DNA of 64,000 nucleotides. Source: Anagrus nilaparvatae (lineage: Eukaryota; Arthropoda; Insecta; Hymenoptera; Mymaridae). The stretch spans positions 51,242,501-51,306,500 of the forward strand of contig JAKSXM010000007.1 in the NCBI GenBank assembly GCA_022575985.1, given 5' to 3'. Positions within the stretch are counted from its first letter, which is position 1. The number at the start of each line of letters is the position of its first letter. Below the pieces are notes generated by a model. That model was given only the letters and a program-made list of their open reading frames with translations. It had not been told where the DNA came from and ran no database searches. Positions 52,895-64,000 of the stretch are shown here, in pieces. The translations under genes and the position numbers were made by a program.

Positions 52895-52955
52895 ATAATA
52901 AAATAATTAATAGAGGTAATCATTACATCAAAATGAGGTAATTAGTGCTTTTCTA

Positions 52956-53383
52956 CACTGTAAAAAGTAACTTTCTTATATTTAAAAAAAAATTAGAACA
53001 TTTTCGAAAAATTACTAAATTTTCAAAAAATTTTGTAAATATTCGAAAAAAATCGTATATTTACTAAATTTAGTATATTAACGAAAAATTCCAGAATTCT
53101 CGATTTTTTTTTGTGAATTTGCAAGAAAAATTAATAATTTACTATTTTTTTTCGAAAATTTACAAAAAATAGTTGTAAATTTCCGAAAAATAGTTGTGAA
53201 TTTACAATTTTTTCGTAAAATTACAAAAAAAAAATCGAGAATTCTCGAATTTTTCGATAATATACTAAATTTAGTAAATTTACGATTTTTATCGAATATT
53301 AACAAAATTTTTTGAAAATTCACTAATTTTTCGAAACAATTCTATTTTTTTTTGTAAATCTAAGAAAGTTACTTTTTACAGTG
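52956..53383. mobile_element. 428-base MITE, CACTGT family, TA duplication
   Basis: Perfect termini CACTGTAAAAAGTAACTTTC at both ends, with TA at 52954-52955 and 53384-53385. The interior is a palindrome of words such as CGAAAAATT and GTAAATTTACG, as in the outer arms of the giant palindrome at 7938-13445. It lies 61 bases upstream of the F-box/LRR gene start. The minus-strand frame inside is repeat. Confidence 0.85.
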
Positions 53384-54240
53384 TACCAATACATAAAAGT
53401 TACCACAATCTTTGTGAAATTGGTTTCAACACCACTTTAGCCAAACAGTTAAGGCATTTAAATTTTTTGAACGAAACTTCATTGTAGTTGGTTTGCCCTT
53501 TCCTAGGAGTAAAAAAAATGTCAAAAAAAGCGACAGAAATCGATTAATTTTTGCAATCTAAAACGAAAAGGTTGATATGAATTTTTAATTAAACTTGCGC
53601 CTTACTAATTACAGATCTTAAAACTTTGATTTTTCCGAATGAAATACTTAGAGTAATCAAAGTTTTAATGGTTGTAACTTGAAAGGGGTGCATTTAATTA
53701 AAAAGTTTCTAATTATATCTATCGGTTTCAATAAATTGATATATAATGGGCTTAACCCAGTATAAATTTTATATTTAATAAACTATTGGCAATAGAAAGA
53801 ACGACAAATGGCTGGTGGACGCACAGACTGATTCCGAATCGGGAGGCCTGGATGGGACGCGAAAGTTATTAACAAACAATATTTTAATAAATAATATTGA
53901 TTTTTAGTGTGATTTTATCTTCAAAGTTAAAAAATAAAAAATATAAAGTATGCCAAACAATTGTGATTTATGGTCACAAGCGACTATGGTCAATAATTTT
54001 TAAATTATTACCAATGCTCTATAATATAGTTTGAATCCTTGACTTATTAGAGATGGCACCATTAGTGTCATTTTTTACATTTATTAGTTTGAATTTTAAC
54101 TTGAAAGGACGCAGCTAAAGGTTTAAAAAAAATTTTATTCGCCGGCAAACCAACCTCAACGGGCCTTCAGTTTAAATGCCAAAACTTTTTACCAAACTTT
54201 ACTTTAGCAAATTTCACAAAAATTTAGGCCGCTTTTAGTT
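53384..54240. mobile_element. Diverged inverted repeat with LINE fragment inside
   Basis: GGCATTTAAA..GTAGTTGGTTTGCC at about 53453-53490 and its diverged complement at about 54140-54180 mark two inverted arms. Between them, 53790-53870 reads TNGWWTHRLIPNREAWMG on the plus strand, a recognisable scrap of the C-terminal part of R1/SART-type LINE proteins (a W.THRLIP..E.W motif). Confidence 0.5.
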
Positions 54241-55300
54241 GTTGGAGGAAATTTCGAAGTTCTGTAATGATTTAATCTAATAAACGTGTAATTTATGTGT
54301 AGTTACTTTTGAGAGCCTTTACTTTAATGTTACTCATTCTGGTTATATAACTTTATCTGGTAACAAAAAATCTGAAAATAATATTATGAAATTGTAAATT
54401 TTTATTTTAAAGAATTTTAAATATTTACTATGCAGCAAGGGCAAATTCGTGAAATGATCATGATCATGAGTTCAATTCCTGATAGGTCAACCACTCAAAA
54501 CTTATATCCGTTGGTTTACAGGAGAGGGAGGGGATATCTGAACTTTTAGCAAAACTAAGATATTTAAGTCTCTATCTGATTAATTTATGATTGATAAAAC
54601 TATTTTGCTGATTCTAAATTTTGATTCAAATAAAACGCGCTTTAAAAGAATTAAAATTTAATAAAATTAAACTTTAAATTTTAAACTGATAGTCGTGTCT
54701 TAAAATCAGTTCCACAATATTTTTTTGCATAATCATACTGCTGAAAATCTCCATGGCAATTTTTAGCTTTGAAGGTTAATTGCTCTGTATTTTGATCACG
54801 ATAGAAATCGATGTAATTTTTATAGGGGCTTCATATTATAAGAAAACACATAAAAAAAAAAATTTAAGATAATTGGTTTTCATTTAGGAGATCTAAAGCT
54901 CCAAAGTTGAGTCCTTATACATTGCAAGCATAGGAGCTGAGTCAAAAATCAGGGTTTGAGATTTTTATGTTATATGTCAATATCAAAACTAAACGATGGG
55001 TCAAAAAAGAAAAATAGCACCACGTTAATTAATTATTGAAGAAACTAGTATTAAATTTTTAAATAAATTGTGGATTTCATATAAAAGATATTTTAATTAG
55101 AAAAAATAAAAAACCGATAAAGATCTTAAGGCGATAACGTCGCTGTTTAAAATACACGCATAATATTATAATAATAATCATGTAAATAAGAAACGCGCAC
55201 CTATAAATATACAGGGGTCCAAAGGCCTCAAGCGCTAAAAACAGTGCAATAACTATTTAAGGGCCGGAAGCCATAGTGCATCCATAAATTTTGGATCAAT
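54241..55300. other. Intergenic, no gene seen
   Basis: AT-rich sequence that leads into the copia remnant. Positions 54425-54540 are somewhat less AT-rich, but nothing was recognised. Confidence 0.5.
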
Positions 55301-56242
55301 AACTAACCTTTGCTTTAAGCTGATAAAAGTTTAACTATCTACTTAAATAATGAAAAAATTAAAATTTTTGACCCTGTTTCTAAAAAATCATTTATCTATG
55401 ATATATATGATATACCTTACTGGAAAATAGAATTTGACGTGAATAATTTAGATGCGAACATAAACTCAGAACACATTCCTTTAAATAATAAAATTATTGC
55501 ATACTTAACGACGAGAAGTAACTGAAATTATGAATTAAAAGATAAATCTGATAATAATAATACATTCAGATGAGAAATTAGATGCGATTAATGAAAATTT
55601 CTGTGAATAATTTATTTGAAATTGAGACTGGAGTAGAAGTTGACTTAAATGATGCCATTTTTAAAATAGTTTAAGAGACAGAATTTTAAATAATCCTGAT
55701 GAATCGCTTTTGACTAATAATGAATTTGAAGAGAAAAACGAATTAAATTTTGATAAACACAACAATGTGTTTGTTAAAAATAATAGAGAAATGTTATGTC
55801 ATGTTAGAATGGGTCATGCATCGTTGGGATATTTAAAAAGATTTCAAAAATTATGTCCAGAAATAAAAGATTTAAAAGACGCGAAATTCGATGAGAAATT
55901 TTAGACTGTGAAATATGATTGATTTCGAAACTAAATAAATTACCATTCAATACCGTAAGATTTAGAGCAAATGAACCGTTACAAATAGTTCCTCTGATAC
56001 AATGGGTTCTATTAGTCCTATGACTTACCCATAAAGGTATAGATACATTTCTGTATTCATAGATGATTATTCTAGGGCGGCAATGGCTTTTGGCATGAAA
56101 ACAAAAGATGAGACAGGAGCATACCTTGAACTGTTTGTTAAAAGTGCCAGAAAATTTAATGGACAAGATGCTAAAGATTTAACCAAACTATTAAAAAGGA
56201 AATACGCTCGTTAACGAATGCCGTGAAACTTCCCGAAAATAT

Positions 56243-56605
56243 GTGGGATTTTTGGGTGCGGCTGTCTATGCATATAACCGCACACCTCATAAGTCTGTAG
56301 ATATGAATATGCCGTTATACAAACTAAATTTCAGATTTGAACCAAAATTAAGCCAATTAAAACGTTTTGAATGCTTATCATTTATTAAAATACATAGAAA
56401 GATAGGTCCTAAATTTAAGAAAATAGTGTCGAGAGTTGTACTTGTAGGATATAAGTCAACTGGTTTTATTTTTCTTAAACCTGAAGAAGGAAAGTTTTAT
56501 GAAAGTCGTAATGTTAGGTTTAACGATAAATTGGTTTTTGGTGACAAATATAGAAAGAATAGCATTGCAGATTGGGAAAATGCCTTTGATGAGATAAATA
56601 AATAA
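56243..56605 (+). pseudogene. Copia integrase C-terminal part
   Basis: A 120-codon open stretch. It contains YNRTPHKSVDMNMPLYKLNF, the end of the integrase core, and the following VLVGYKSTGFIFLKPEEGKF..ESRNVRF, the usual chromodomain-like linker in copia elements. It is separated from the upstream integrase core by stops. Confidence 0.8.
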
Positions 56606-57261
56606 AATTGATTCGTTAAATTTGATGAGGAATCAAAAGAAATTGCTAATAATATACAAAGAACGAAGGGAGCGTTAAAAAGACAGAGGCAGACCTAGTG
56701 AAAATATCATAGTAAACTCTAATAATGTACATTTAGAAGAGTCTGATGAAGAGACTGAAAATTTAGATAATTAGTATTATCATGGATTACTCACTAAAAT
56801 TAATAAAGAACCAGGTTCTTTTAAAAAAGCCATGGAATCAAATGAGAAAAATATGTGAGCTAAATTCGATGGATAAAAATAAAGTATAAAATTTTTTTTA
56901 AAGACCTCTTGTAGATGAATATGGTAATAAATCAAATAAAATTGATTCGAGGTGGTTTTTAAAGAAAAAGATAGAACCAAATGGCAAAATCAAACATAAG
57001 GCGAGACTAGTGATAAGAGGGCTTAGAGATAAAAATATGTTTTGAAGACGAGATTTACATGAAATACCAGAAGGGGTAAATGTCTCAGAACATTTTAGAC
57101 GAGGAAACCTTTGAAAGATAGAAAGAGCACTATATGGTTTAAAAATTAGCCCTAAAAAATGGAATGAGCGATTTGCTGAAGTAGCTTTAAAAATTGGGTT
57201 AACGTCACATTATGATGAACTATGTCTATTTACGTGGAGAGATGGGAGTAAATTTCTCATA

Positions 57262-57925
57262 TTGTTACTATACGTAGACGATATGTTGATCGCCAGTAAT
57301 GATTTAGTAAAACTGGAGCAAATAAAACTGAAGTTTATAGATGAGTATGAATTGACAGATCTAGGAGAGCCTAAAAGTTTTCTTGGGATTAACTTGGAAC
57401 AAAATAGATTGGAGAGAATTTTAAGTTTATCACAAGAAGATTATGCAGAAAAAATGTTAGAAAGAATTGGTTTTAAAGAAAAACATCCGCAAAGAACGCC
57501 TATGATTACGCAACAGGTAGCAAATCGAAAAAGAAAAGAACGAGAAGAGTCTGATGATGATGAGAAGTTGAATAAAAATCTACTTATGGCTAATACACCT
57601 TATAGAGGAGCTGTTGGTTCTTTAGCATATTTTGCAAACGTTACTAGACTAGATATCACGCAAACCATAAATATATTAAGTAGACACCAGGTTGAACCAA
57701 CTGAAAACGAGTGGGCTATGATTGAAAGAGTATTTCGATATCTTAAAAGAACCATAGACATGAAATTAACATACACAGGTTTGAATAATAAACTAGTAGG
57801 GTATTCTGACTCTGGTTATTCTGATTGCAAGAAATCATTAACAACTAGTGGATATGTTATTAGATTGTTTGGTGATTTAATAGCCTGGAAAACACGGAAA
57901 CTGTCTCATGTAAATAATATGAAAA
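57262..57925 (+). pseudogene. Copia reverse transcriptase/RNase H part
   Basis: Open from the YVDD catalytic motif through the thumb (LGINLEQNRLERILSLSQ) to RNase H (DSGYSDCKKSLTTSGYV..AWKTRKLSHV). The frame then runs on to 58074 into foreign foldback sequence, so the last 50 or so codons are not copia. The RNase H catalytic end is missing. Confidence 0.85.
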
Positions 57926-58295
57926 AAATTTTTCGAAAACTTGAAACTTTTCAAAAACTTTTAAGGCCTATAAAACTCAATTTCGTCGAAAATTACAATT
58001 TTGGCAGCAATTTAAATAAATTCAAAAATTGGTCATTTCGGGTCGAAAATTACCAGTGGGTAAATAACCTATAAATAAACTATGCCGCTAAGAGAAATAG
58101 TGATAAAAATGTATGGGTTACGGTGTTTGAAAGGTGACACTTATACCAAAAAAAGTAGACCAACCAGAAGTATTTTAGTTAATTTTTGAAGTTGTAGCCT
58201 TTTATCGAAAATTACCAAAAAACCCTGTTTTATAAGATTGAGCCAACATGTAAATTTACGTTTCTAGCCCCAAAATTCCCTTTGGAAAGAATGCA
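57925..58295. repeat. Copy of the 9595-10763 foldback core
   Basis: It shares GGTTTACGGCGTTTGAAAGGTGACACTTA-like sequence (here GGGTTACGGTGTTTGAAAGG), ACCAACCAGAAG, AAAAAACCCT.TTTTATAA and the CGTTTCTAG..CC words with 10430-10570. It truncates the copia element. Confidence 0.65.
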
Positions 58296-59640
58296 GGGCT
58301 CTTTGCATGTCTTTACTTGTTTTCCAGTAAGAATTATCATTTTAAAACGCTTTTTGGCTTTTGTGAAAATTTGTATAGCTAAAAAATCAAAATTCCCATG
58401 TTATTTAAATGGGAAAATTGAGGCGGTTACAGGCACGTGTTTTTGCAAGGCGAAAGCAAAATCCTTGGAACTGGGAACTTTTTATGACTAAAACAAAAAA
58501 ACCCGGGGAGCAAAGTTTTTCCACAAAGTCCAAAAATAGGTCCACTCTAATAAATATATATATATAATAATTGAATGCTAAAAAGCTTTCTTTCTTTTTT
58601 CTACTAAAACTGTGGAAGACTACTCGATCCTACAAGCTATGGCGTTTAGTACCACCTTTGGGCTTTTTCAACTTTAGTCAGAGATGTTTTTTATCCCTGC
58701 CAAACTCAAAAGCGTTGTGAAATTTGGGTACTACATATCATAATCTCTTCAAACAAGGCTATTATATAATTACAATTGAACTACACTTGATACAAGTTAG
58801 TTTTATTCTAAATAAATAGGGCAAAAACTATTGTTTCCAATGTATTAGACTGTTTTAACTGTTTTAATAATATTCATGCTATTTAAAAAAAAAAAAAAGT
58901 TATCTCAAAAGTAACATTCTTTTTCGATTTAGTAGAAAAATAGACCCAAGAGTTTTAGCGGTTTGCAGATTTTTGCGGTCCATTTTACCCATTTTACCTC
59001 CATTTTCCTCTTAGGAGGGGTTGTACATCAAAATAAAATAGATTAGGTATCAGCAGCAAATTTTACTACAGGAACTCCATTGAAAACAAAAATCAAAGTA
59101 TTTTAAAAAATTTTCGTAAAAATTACTCCTTTTTATCCTTTTGCAACACCAAAATTGTCCATTTCACCAGAATCATCCTTATTTTGAATATATAAAGAGT
59201 TTTATGTTAGAAGTGATATTGGGTTCTGATTCAATAAAAAAAAATAAGATATATAAACATTTTAGTAGTTTTTAATACTTTCAAGTCCATTTCGCCTATT
59301 TCATCCCAATTTTTAACTTCTAGGTGGGGTTGTATCTCAAAATAGAATTTGAATCCGGATGAAAAACAAAGAAATAATATTTTTAAAGTTCTGGAAAAAA
59401 GCCCCTAATTCACCGGATAATGGTGGAGATCATACCAGATAAAATATGTAGTCAAATTAAGAAAAAGATATTTTATGAACTTTTTATTATTATTTTGTAA
59501 CATTAACAGTCTGTTTCCATCGTTTTTTTGAAATTCAATAGGGGGAAAGCATAGTTTATAAAGGAAAACAGTTATTATTACAAGCATAAAGTAATTTTGA
59601 TTTAAAAAACGTGAATTTTCATGAAAAATTGAGCAATGTC
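58296..59640. other. Intergenic between two retroelements
   Basis: No gene recognised. Frames at 58282-58491 and on the minus strand at 59405-59842 are not supported. A short (TA)n run lies at 58553-58566. Confidence 0.5.
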
Positions 59641-59904
59641 GTAGCAAACTACTACGAAAAAGAGTGCGAAAGACGGAGACGGGTGATGTCTTGGTTGAGC
59701 TGAAAGAACCTAGTGACAAAATAGGTTCTTTCTCACAAGAAGTCAGAAAAGTACTGGGTGTACAGGTCGAAGTTAGAGACCTTGCTCCTAAAAGAGTCAT
59801 CCAAATACTCGACTTGGACTGTCTCACCCAGCCAATTGACATGCCATGAAAGGCAAAGAAGAAGACACGGAGATAGCTAAGGTGACTATCACTAAGATTA
59901 AGGA

Positions 59905-60381
59905 CGTATCTCAGTGGATTGAAAGAGAGAGAGGTCTTTTCGGACCTCTTTCTTTCTCTCGCGAGTTTTGTATAAGAAATCGCAAAATGTTTTTGTTTAT
60001 ATTTATGTAAATAAACATCTAGGAGCTCTGAAATTTTTTCTACGAGTTTTTATAATAATAAATTATATTTTAACCAAATATTATCAAAATCTGTTCTGTA
60101 AATTTTTTGTTTGGAGCTCTTAAAATCTCTTACGTGAAATATGCATGTGATTTAATAAGTACGTATTGTAAAAAATTTACAGAACAGATTTTGATAATAT
60201 TTGGTTAAAATATAATTTATTATTATAAAAACTCGTAGACAAAATTTCAGAGCTCCTAGATGTTTATTTACATAAATATAAACAAAAACATTTTGCGATT
60301 TCTTATACAAAACTCGCGAGAGGAAGAAAGAGGTCCGAAAAGACCTCTCTCTCTTTCAATCCACTGAGATACGTCCTTAAC
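59905..60381. mobile_element. Palindromic element inside LINE ORF1
   Basis: TTAAGGACGTATCTCAGTGG at the left mirrors CCACTGAGATACGTCCTTAA at the right. The arms continue for about 200 bases (GGTCTTTTCGGACCTC, TCGCGAGTTTTGTATAAG, CTAGGAGCTCTGAAATTTT) around a spacer of about 65 bases. They are almost identical, which points to recent insertion or repair. Confidence 0.8.
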
Positions 60382-60431
60382 GCAAGAGAACAGAGAGCTG
60401 CTTACGTTGACCTTGAAGATCCGCCTTTAAA

Positions 60432-60827
60432 ATGGTCAACATGAAGCGTATCAAAATTGGTTGGATAAGCTGCAGGGTTAGGTTAAGGACCCCATTAACC
60501 CGCTGTTTTAAATGTCTGCATTTTGGTCATATAACCACAAAATGTAACGGACTGGACAAGAGAGCGAAATGCTATAAATGCGGAGGAGAAGGTGACAAAG
60601 CAACTGACTGCGCAGCAAATGCAAGGTGTATGCTATGCTTGGAATTCGGACTAAAAGGAAAGGAGTTGAAGCATGACCTTGGAAAAGGAAAGTGCGAAGC
60701 GCTACGGAGGGCTCTTGCAAAATTAAGGAGCGGCGCAGACTCTAGCCAAAGAGCTTATACTAATAGAGTACTTCATGTTAAAGCGAGAGTACGTAAAATA
60801 TCGAACGGTGCAGACTATAATGGGTAA
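60432..60827 (+). pseudogene. LINE ORF1 zinc-knuckle part
   Basis: Contains CFKCLHFGHITTKC and CYKCGGEGDKATDC, two CCHC-like knuckles (the second has Asp where His is usual), then CMLCLEFGLKGKELKH, a third finger. These bind the element's own RNA. The upstream part of ORF1 is cut off by the palindrome. Confidence 0.8.
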
Positions 60828-61502
60828 GGCTTTCTTCGTCTTACAAAACGATAAGAAGGGAGAACCCTGTAGGGAAAATATACTAAAAGAGAATGTAGGA
60901 GAAAAAAATTCATTTTATATATTTTTTCACTTTTATTATTACAATTACATTCGTGAATGTTATTTTTTTATACAATTTTTTGATAATTAATTTCAATAGA
61001 AATTACTATATAATTAGTTTCTTTTATCTTGATTGTATTTAACGTTCGACTAATTTTTCAATTTAAGTATCAGAAACAATCTTTTTAAGATAAATTTCAG
61101 CAATAATATGAAATATTCACTTGATATTCATCGTAAAATAATAAATTTTTTTTTTAAACAATTAATTTTTTCCAGTGTATTTATTTCTTTTTATTTATAT
61201 ATTTATTTATTTCTATATCAAAAATTACCTCTCTGGAAAATTTATGTTTTTTATCTATCAAAGCCCTTCAAAATGAGCCCAGTTAGAGCAAATTTGAGCC
61301 GCGGGAACCGTCAAAATTAAAAAAAAACCAAAATTTTTTATGGGCTTTGTATTTGTATTTGTATTTATTGTTTACCTCTTTTGAAGGCTTTCTTGAAGAT
61401 AACAGGGGGATTGTCAACTGTTTGGGAATACGATTTGCTTCTAACTTTCAAAACAGTTTATGGTAGTTGAGAAAACATCCTTCATACCCTTAGTTTACCT
61501 GA

Positions 61503-62222
61503 ATGGTCCTCCTTATCAGCAAGGGTAAAGGGGACCCTAGGATGTCAAACTATTGGCATCCTCTAGGATTACTTGACATAGACGGGAAAAATTATGAAAA
61601 GATGCTGCAACCACGGATACTGAGGGCTGTAGAAACTGCAGGAGACCTTTCTCCCCGACAATACGGGTTCCGCCGAGGGAAGTCAACTATCGATGCCATA
61701 AGAATTATCACCCATGTCATTAAGAATGAACATACAGGCAATCAGTACTCTAGAAAAATCACGCTACTAGTGACCCTAGATGTGAAGAATGCCTTTAATT
61801 CAGCAAGATGGAGCGATTTTATGGATGGGCTAAGGAACTTCCAGGCGCCAAAATATCTGCGAAGAATCATCAGCAGTTACCTGAGCGATCGAGAAATAAG
61901 ATTTGAAACTGCGCAAAGAACAAGATTGAAGAGAGTAACTGCAGGAGCAGTTCAAGGATCGGTTCTCGGGCCGGATCTATGGAACATCATGTATGATCTG
62001 GTAATTAGGCTTCCAATGCTGAAGGATACTTTTACCGTCTATGATGCTGACGATCTGGTCCTAGTCATCCAGGCAAAAGATGTACAAACTGCCGAGGAGA
62101 AACTGAACCAGGCGATGCATGGAGTCAACTACTGGATGGAAGACCACAATCTAAATCTTGCGATGGCGAAAACTGAGATTGTCTTATTCTCCCGTAAATA
62201 TGTATTGGGGAGGATAGGATAG
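61503..62222 (+). pseudogene. LINE reverse transcriptase part
   Basis: Motifs in order: LISKGKGDPRMSNYWHPLGL, LSPRQYGFRRGKSTIDAI, VTLDVKNAFNSARW, GAVQGSVLGPDLWNIMYD, and the catalytic region VYDADDLVLVI. The usual YADD tyrosine position holds Asp and the two catalytic Asp remain, so the enzyme is probably dead. It stops in frame at 62220; homology continues in a shifted frame from about 62223. Confidence 0.85.
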
Positions 62223-62744
62223 AAACGAAGGATTACTTAAAGCACTTCGGAGTGCTGTTGTACACAAAGCTGTCCTTTAAAGCGCAGATTCTGAGAAGCA
62301 CGGAGAAGGCTGCCAGGCTTACTGCTGCGTTAAGCAGGCTCATGAGAAATACATGCGGACCTAAGACTGGAAAGCGCAGGCTTCTTAGGTCAATCATACT
62401 CCTGTATGGTGCAGAAGTATGGGCTGGTTGCATAAAGAAGGTCAGTTATGCGTCTAAGCTAACGAGCGTCCAGAGGCAAGGAGCCCTGTGAATCTCCTGT
62501 GCCTATCGCATAGTGTCCTTGGAGGCTGCTCTAGTTATCGCCGGGGTAATCCCTATAGATCTGCTGGCTCTTGAGATACGGTATATCTATCTGAACAAAG
62601 AGAGGGAAGACATTGATCGCGCAAAGGCTACTTCGCGCCAGATCACCCTAAGCGTTTGGCAGAAACGTTGGACCAACTACTCGGAGAGCAAATGGACCAA
62701 GAGATTGATAGAAGAGATATCACCTTGGGGACATTAATTATTTT

Positions 62745-62966
62745 TTGACCCAATTCTTAAGCGGACATGGACTTTTTTGCTCCTACCTCTTTGGGATCCA
62801 GAAGATAAATAGTTCTGAATGTATATACTGTCCTAGCAAAGAAGACACGCCGGAACACACTTTCTTTAAATGCAATAGATGGACTGTTAAAAAATTTCAA
62901 TTAGAAGCTAACATAGGTCAAATAAAACCTGAAAATGTAGTTGGCCTAATGCTTCGAAATGAATAA
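62745..62966 (+). pseudogene. LINE C-terminal CCHC tail
   Basis: Reads TQFLSGHGLFCSYLFGIQKI, then CIYCPSKEDTPEHTFFKC, the C..C...H...C finger at the end of R1-type ORF2. The preceding frame stops at 62735, so a frameshift separates the two. Confidence 0.75.
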
Positions 62967-63147
62967 GTATGGTCCGAAATCAGCCAGTATGTGGAGTACA
63001 TACACCGCAATAAAAAACCTAAATTCCAAGGTATAGGATAATATTGAGATGTACTGCGGTTATCCAGATGACTGCAGGTATTGCACTAACATACAATCAT
63101 TCCTGCACTTACTCTTAATACCGCAATCATTCGAAGATGATAGGATA

Positions 63148-63190
63148 ATAATTATTTATTTATTTATTTATTTATCTATTTATATATTTA
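63148..63190. repeat. (TTTA)n-type 3' tail
   Basis: Imperfect ATTT/TTTA repeats that mark the probable 3' end of the LINE. Confidence 0.65.
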
Positions 63191-64000
63191 TTTATTACCT
63201 TCTCTTTTGGCGATAATAGGAAATGACTTATATTTCAGCTAACATATATTTTATTGAAGATGACTGCACAAAAGACGAAATTTTAATCAGATGGAACGAC
63301 GGAGTCCTTAACCAGACTGGCGAGTTATTGGACGCACGTCAAAAGATGGAGTTCATGACTAGAACTAAATGGCCTTGAACCTCTACTGAAGTAATGTGAA
63401 AACGTTCCCGGGATAGGCTCGCATAAGGTAGGAAGGAAGTGGAGTTTTAGTGGGTAAGGGCAAGCTAAGTCAAACCCCACATAACTGTCAGTCCGGATGC
63501 TGAACAGTATACGTATCGCATTTCTCCATTTAATTCCTACGCAAAAAAAAAAGTAAGAAAAGAAAATTTTCAAATTTTTATATTGGAACGTGCAAGTATA
63601 TATACAGACGTATTTTATGTTCCTTTGGAAATAAGATTAAAAACCAAATATAAATATAACAAAATTGAAAAAACGCTGCCAAGTGATTGGCACTATGGTT
63701 CCTCATTAACAATAGCAAAATATTTATAATGGTCTATTTTATCTAATAAAAATTATAATTTGAGATATCAGTATTTCATAAAAAAAAGTTAAATACCGTA
63801 TTTTAAAAGAAAAAAAATGTTGCTGTGATTTAATGTTTTTTATTTAACAAATTTTTAGAAAAAAATTTCAATAAACTAGGTATTACACTTAAAAAAAAAA
63901 CAATATTACAGATTTTTTAATTTTTTTGTTTTATTAATATTGAGAAAAAAATTTTGAAAAAATTCGGTATCAGATCCAAAAAATTACTATGAATAAGCTT
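63191..64000. other. Intergenic, repeat copy at the window edge
   Basis: From about 63661 the sequence matches the tandem-repeat family of 45520-46575 (TGGCACTATGGTTCCTCA, ATTCGGTATCAGATCCAAAA). The window ends inside it. No gene is seen. Confidence 0.5.

Larger units (their letters stand above)
55310..57925 (+). mobile_element. Decayed Ty1/copia retrotransposon
   Basis: Pieces of one copia polyprotein lie in order on the plus strand, separated by stops and frameshifts. They are gag-pre-integrase (LCHVRMGHASLGYLKRF, about 55790), integrase core (VFIDDYSRAAMAFGMKTKDE, about 56055; then VYAYNRTPHKSV, about 56265), reverse transcriptase (SRWFLKKKIEPNGKIKHKAR, about 56950; LYGLKISPKKWNE, about 57133; LLYVDDMLIASND, about 57265) and RNase H (LVGYSDSGYSDCKKSLTTSGY, about 57790). 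Part of the reverse transcriptase between about 57030 and 57050 is deleted. I see no long terminal repeats. The 3' end is cut by foldback sequence at about 57925, before the end of RNase H. Confidence 0.85.
59640..63190 (+). mobile_element. Decayed R1-clade LINE (non-LTR retrotransposon)
   Basis: Plus-strand pieces in order: ORF1 N-part (about 59655-59850, VLVELKEPSDKIGSFSQEVR), ORF1 zinc knuckles (60420-60825), reverse transcriptase (61503-62222), C-terminal part (62223-62720), and a zinc-finger tail after a frameshift (62745-62966; TQFLSGHG, CIYCPSKEDTPEHTFFKC). The 3' end carries a TTTA-type repeat at 63148-63190. ORF1 is split by a palindrome (59905-60381), and about 61000-61500 is AT-rich foreign sequence. 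The apurinic endonuclease domain expected between ORF1 and the reverse transcriptase is missing. The clade is inferred from the ORF1 CCHC pattern and the C-terminal finger. Confidence 0.85.

Noticed and set aside
55804..56166. 120-codon frame on the minus strand
   Set aside because: Antisense of the copia gag-pre-integrase and integrase pieces.
59405..59842. 145-codon frame on the minus strand
   Set aside because: Half is antisense to LINE ORF1 and the rest is AT-rich shadow sequence.
62233..62433. 66-codon frame on the minus strand
   Set aside because: Antisense of the LINE C-terminal region.

Overview
This is nuclear DNA from a eukaryote, almost certainly an insect with a very AT-rich genome. 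The genes have many short introns with GT..AG junctions. The conserved proteins (ABCA transporter, UBA5, ARP6, casein kinase 2 alpha, RRP12) are animal in type. The repeats (Penelope-like, Ty1/copia, R1-like LINE, many TA-flanked foldback elements) fit an arthropod. The strong AT bias plus F-box/leucine-rich-repeat genes would fit a GC-poor parasitoid wasp such as an aphidiine braconid, but that is an inference and the sequence alone does not prove it.

Layout. Positions 1-15,000 are repeat-rich. Two foldback elements built from 140-base units (248-2204 and about 2905-3866) precede an F-box/LRR gene (4181-5851). A foldback with a smaller element nested inside follows (5891-7172). Then comes a giant nested palindrome (7938-13445), which contains a 5'-truncated Penelope-like element with two inverted hammerhead-ribozyme motifs. 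Positions 15,031-41,448 are a compact, conserved gene block: an ABCA transporter (-, 23 exons, 1648 codons), UBA5 (+, 6 exons), ARP6 (-, 3 exons), CK2 alpha (-, 7 exons) and RRP12 (+, 23 exons). I rebuilt the exon chains by hand, and every junction keeps the reading frame. Positions 41,449-51,370 are intergenic, with small inverted-repeat elements, tandem repeats, a CA microsatellite, one near-perfect long hairpin and two unattached exon-like pieces. A second F-box/LRR gene (51371-52894, -) comes next. From 55,300 to 63,200 lie a decayed Ty1/copia element and a decayed R1-clade LINE, each broken by foldback-type sequence.

Functionally the gene block is housekeeping. UBA5 starts UFMylation, ARP6 acts in the SWR1/SRCAP chromatin remodeller, CK2 alpha is a general kinase and RRP12 works in ribosome export and maturation. 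UBA5 and ARP6 are convergent; ABCA/UBA5 and CK2 alpha/RRP12 are divergent pairs. The two F-box/LRR genes are the fast-evolving, lineage-specific genes, and both sit beside foldback elements.

Limits: exon boundaries come from reading frames and splice consensus only, without transcripts. Repeat-family names rest on termini, target duplications and recognisable protein motifs, not on database matches.
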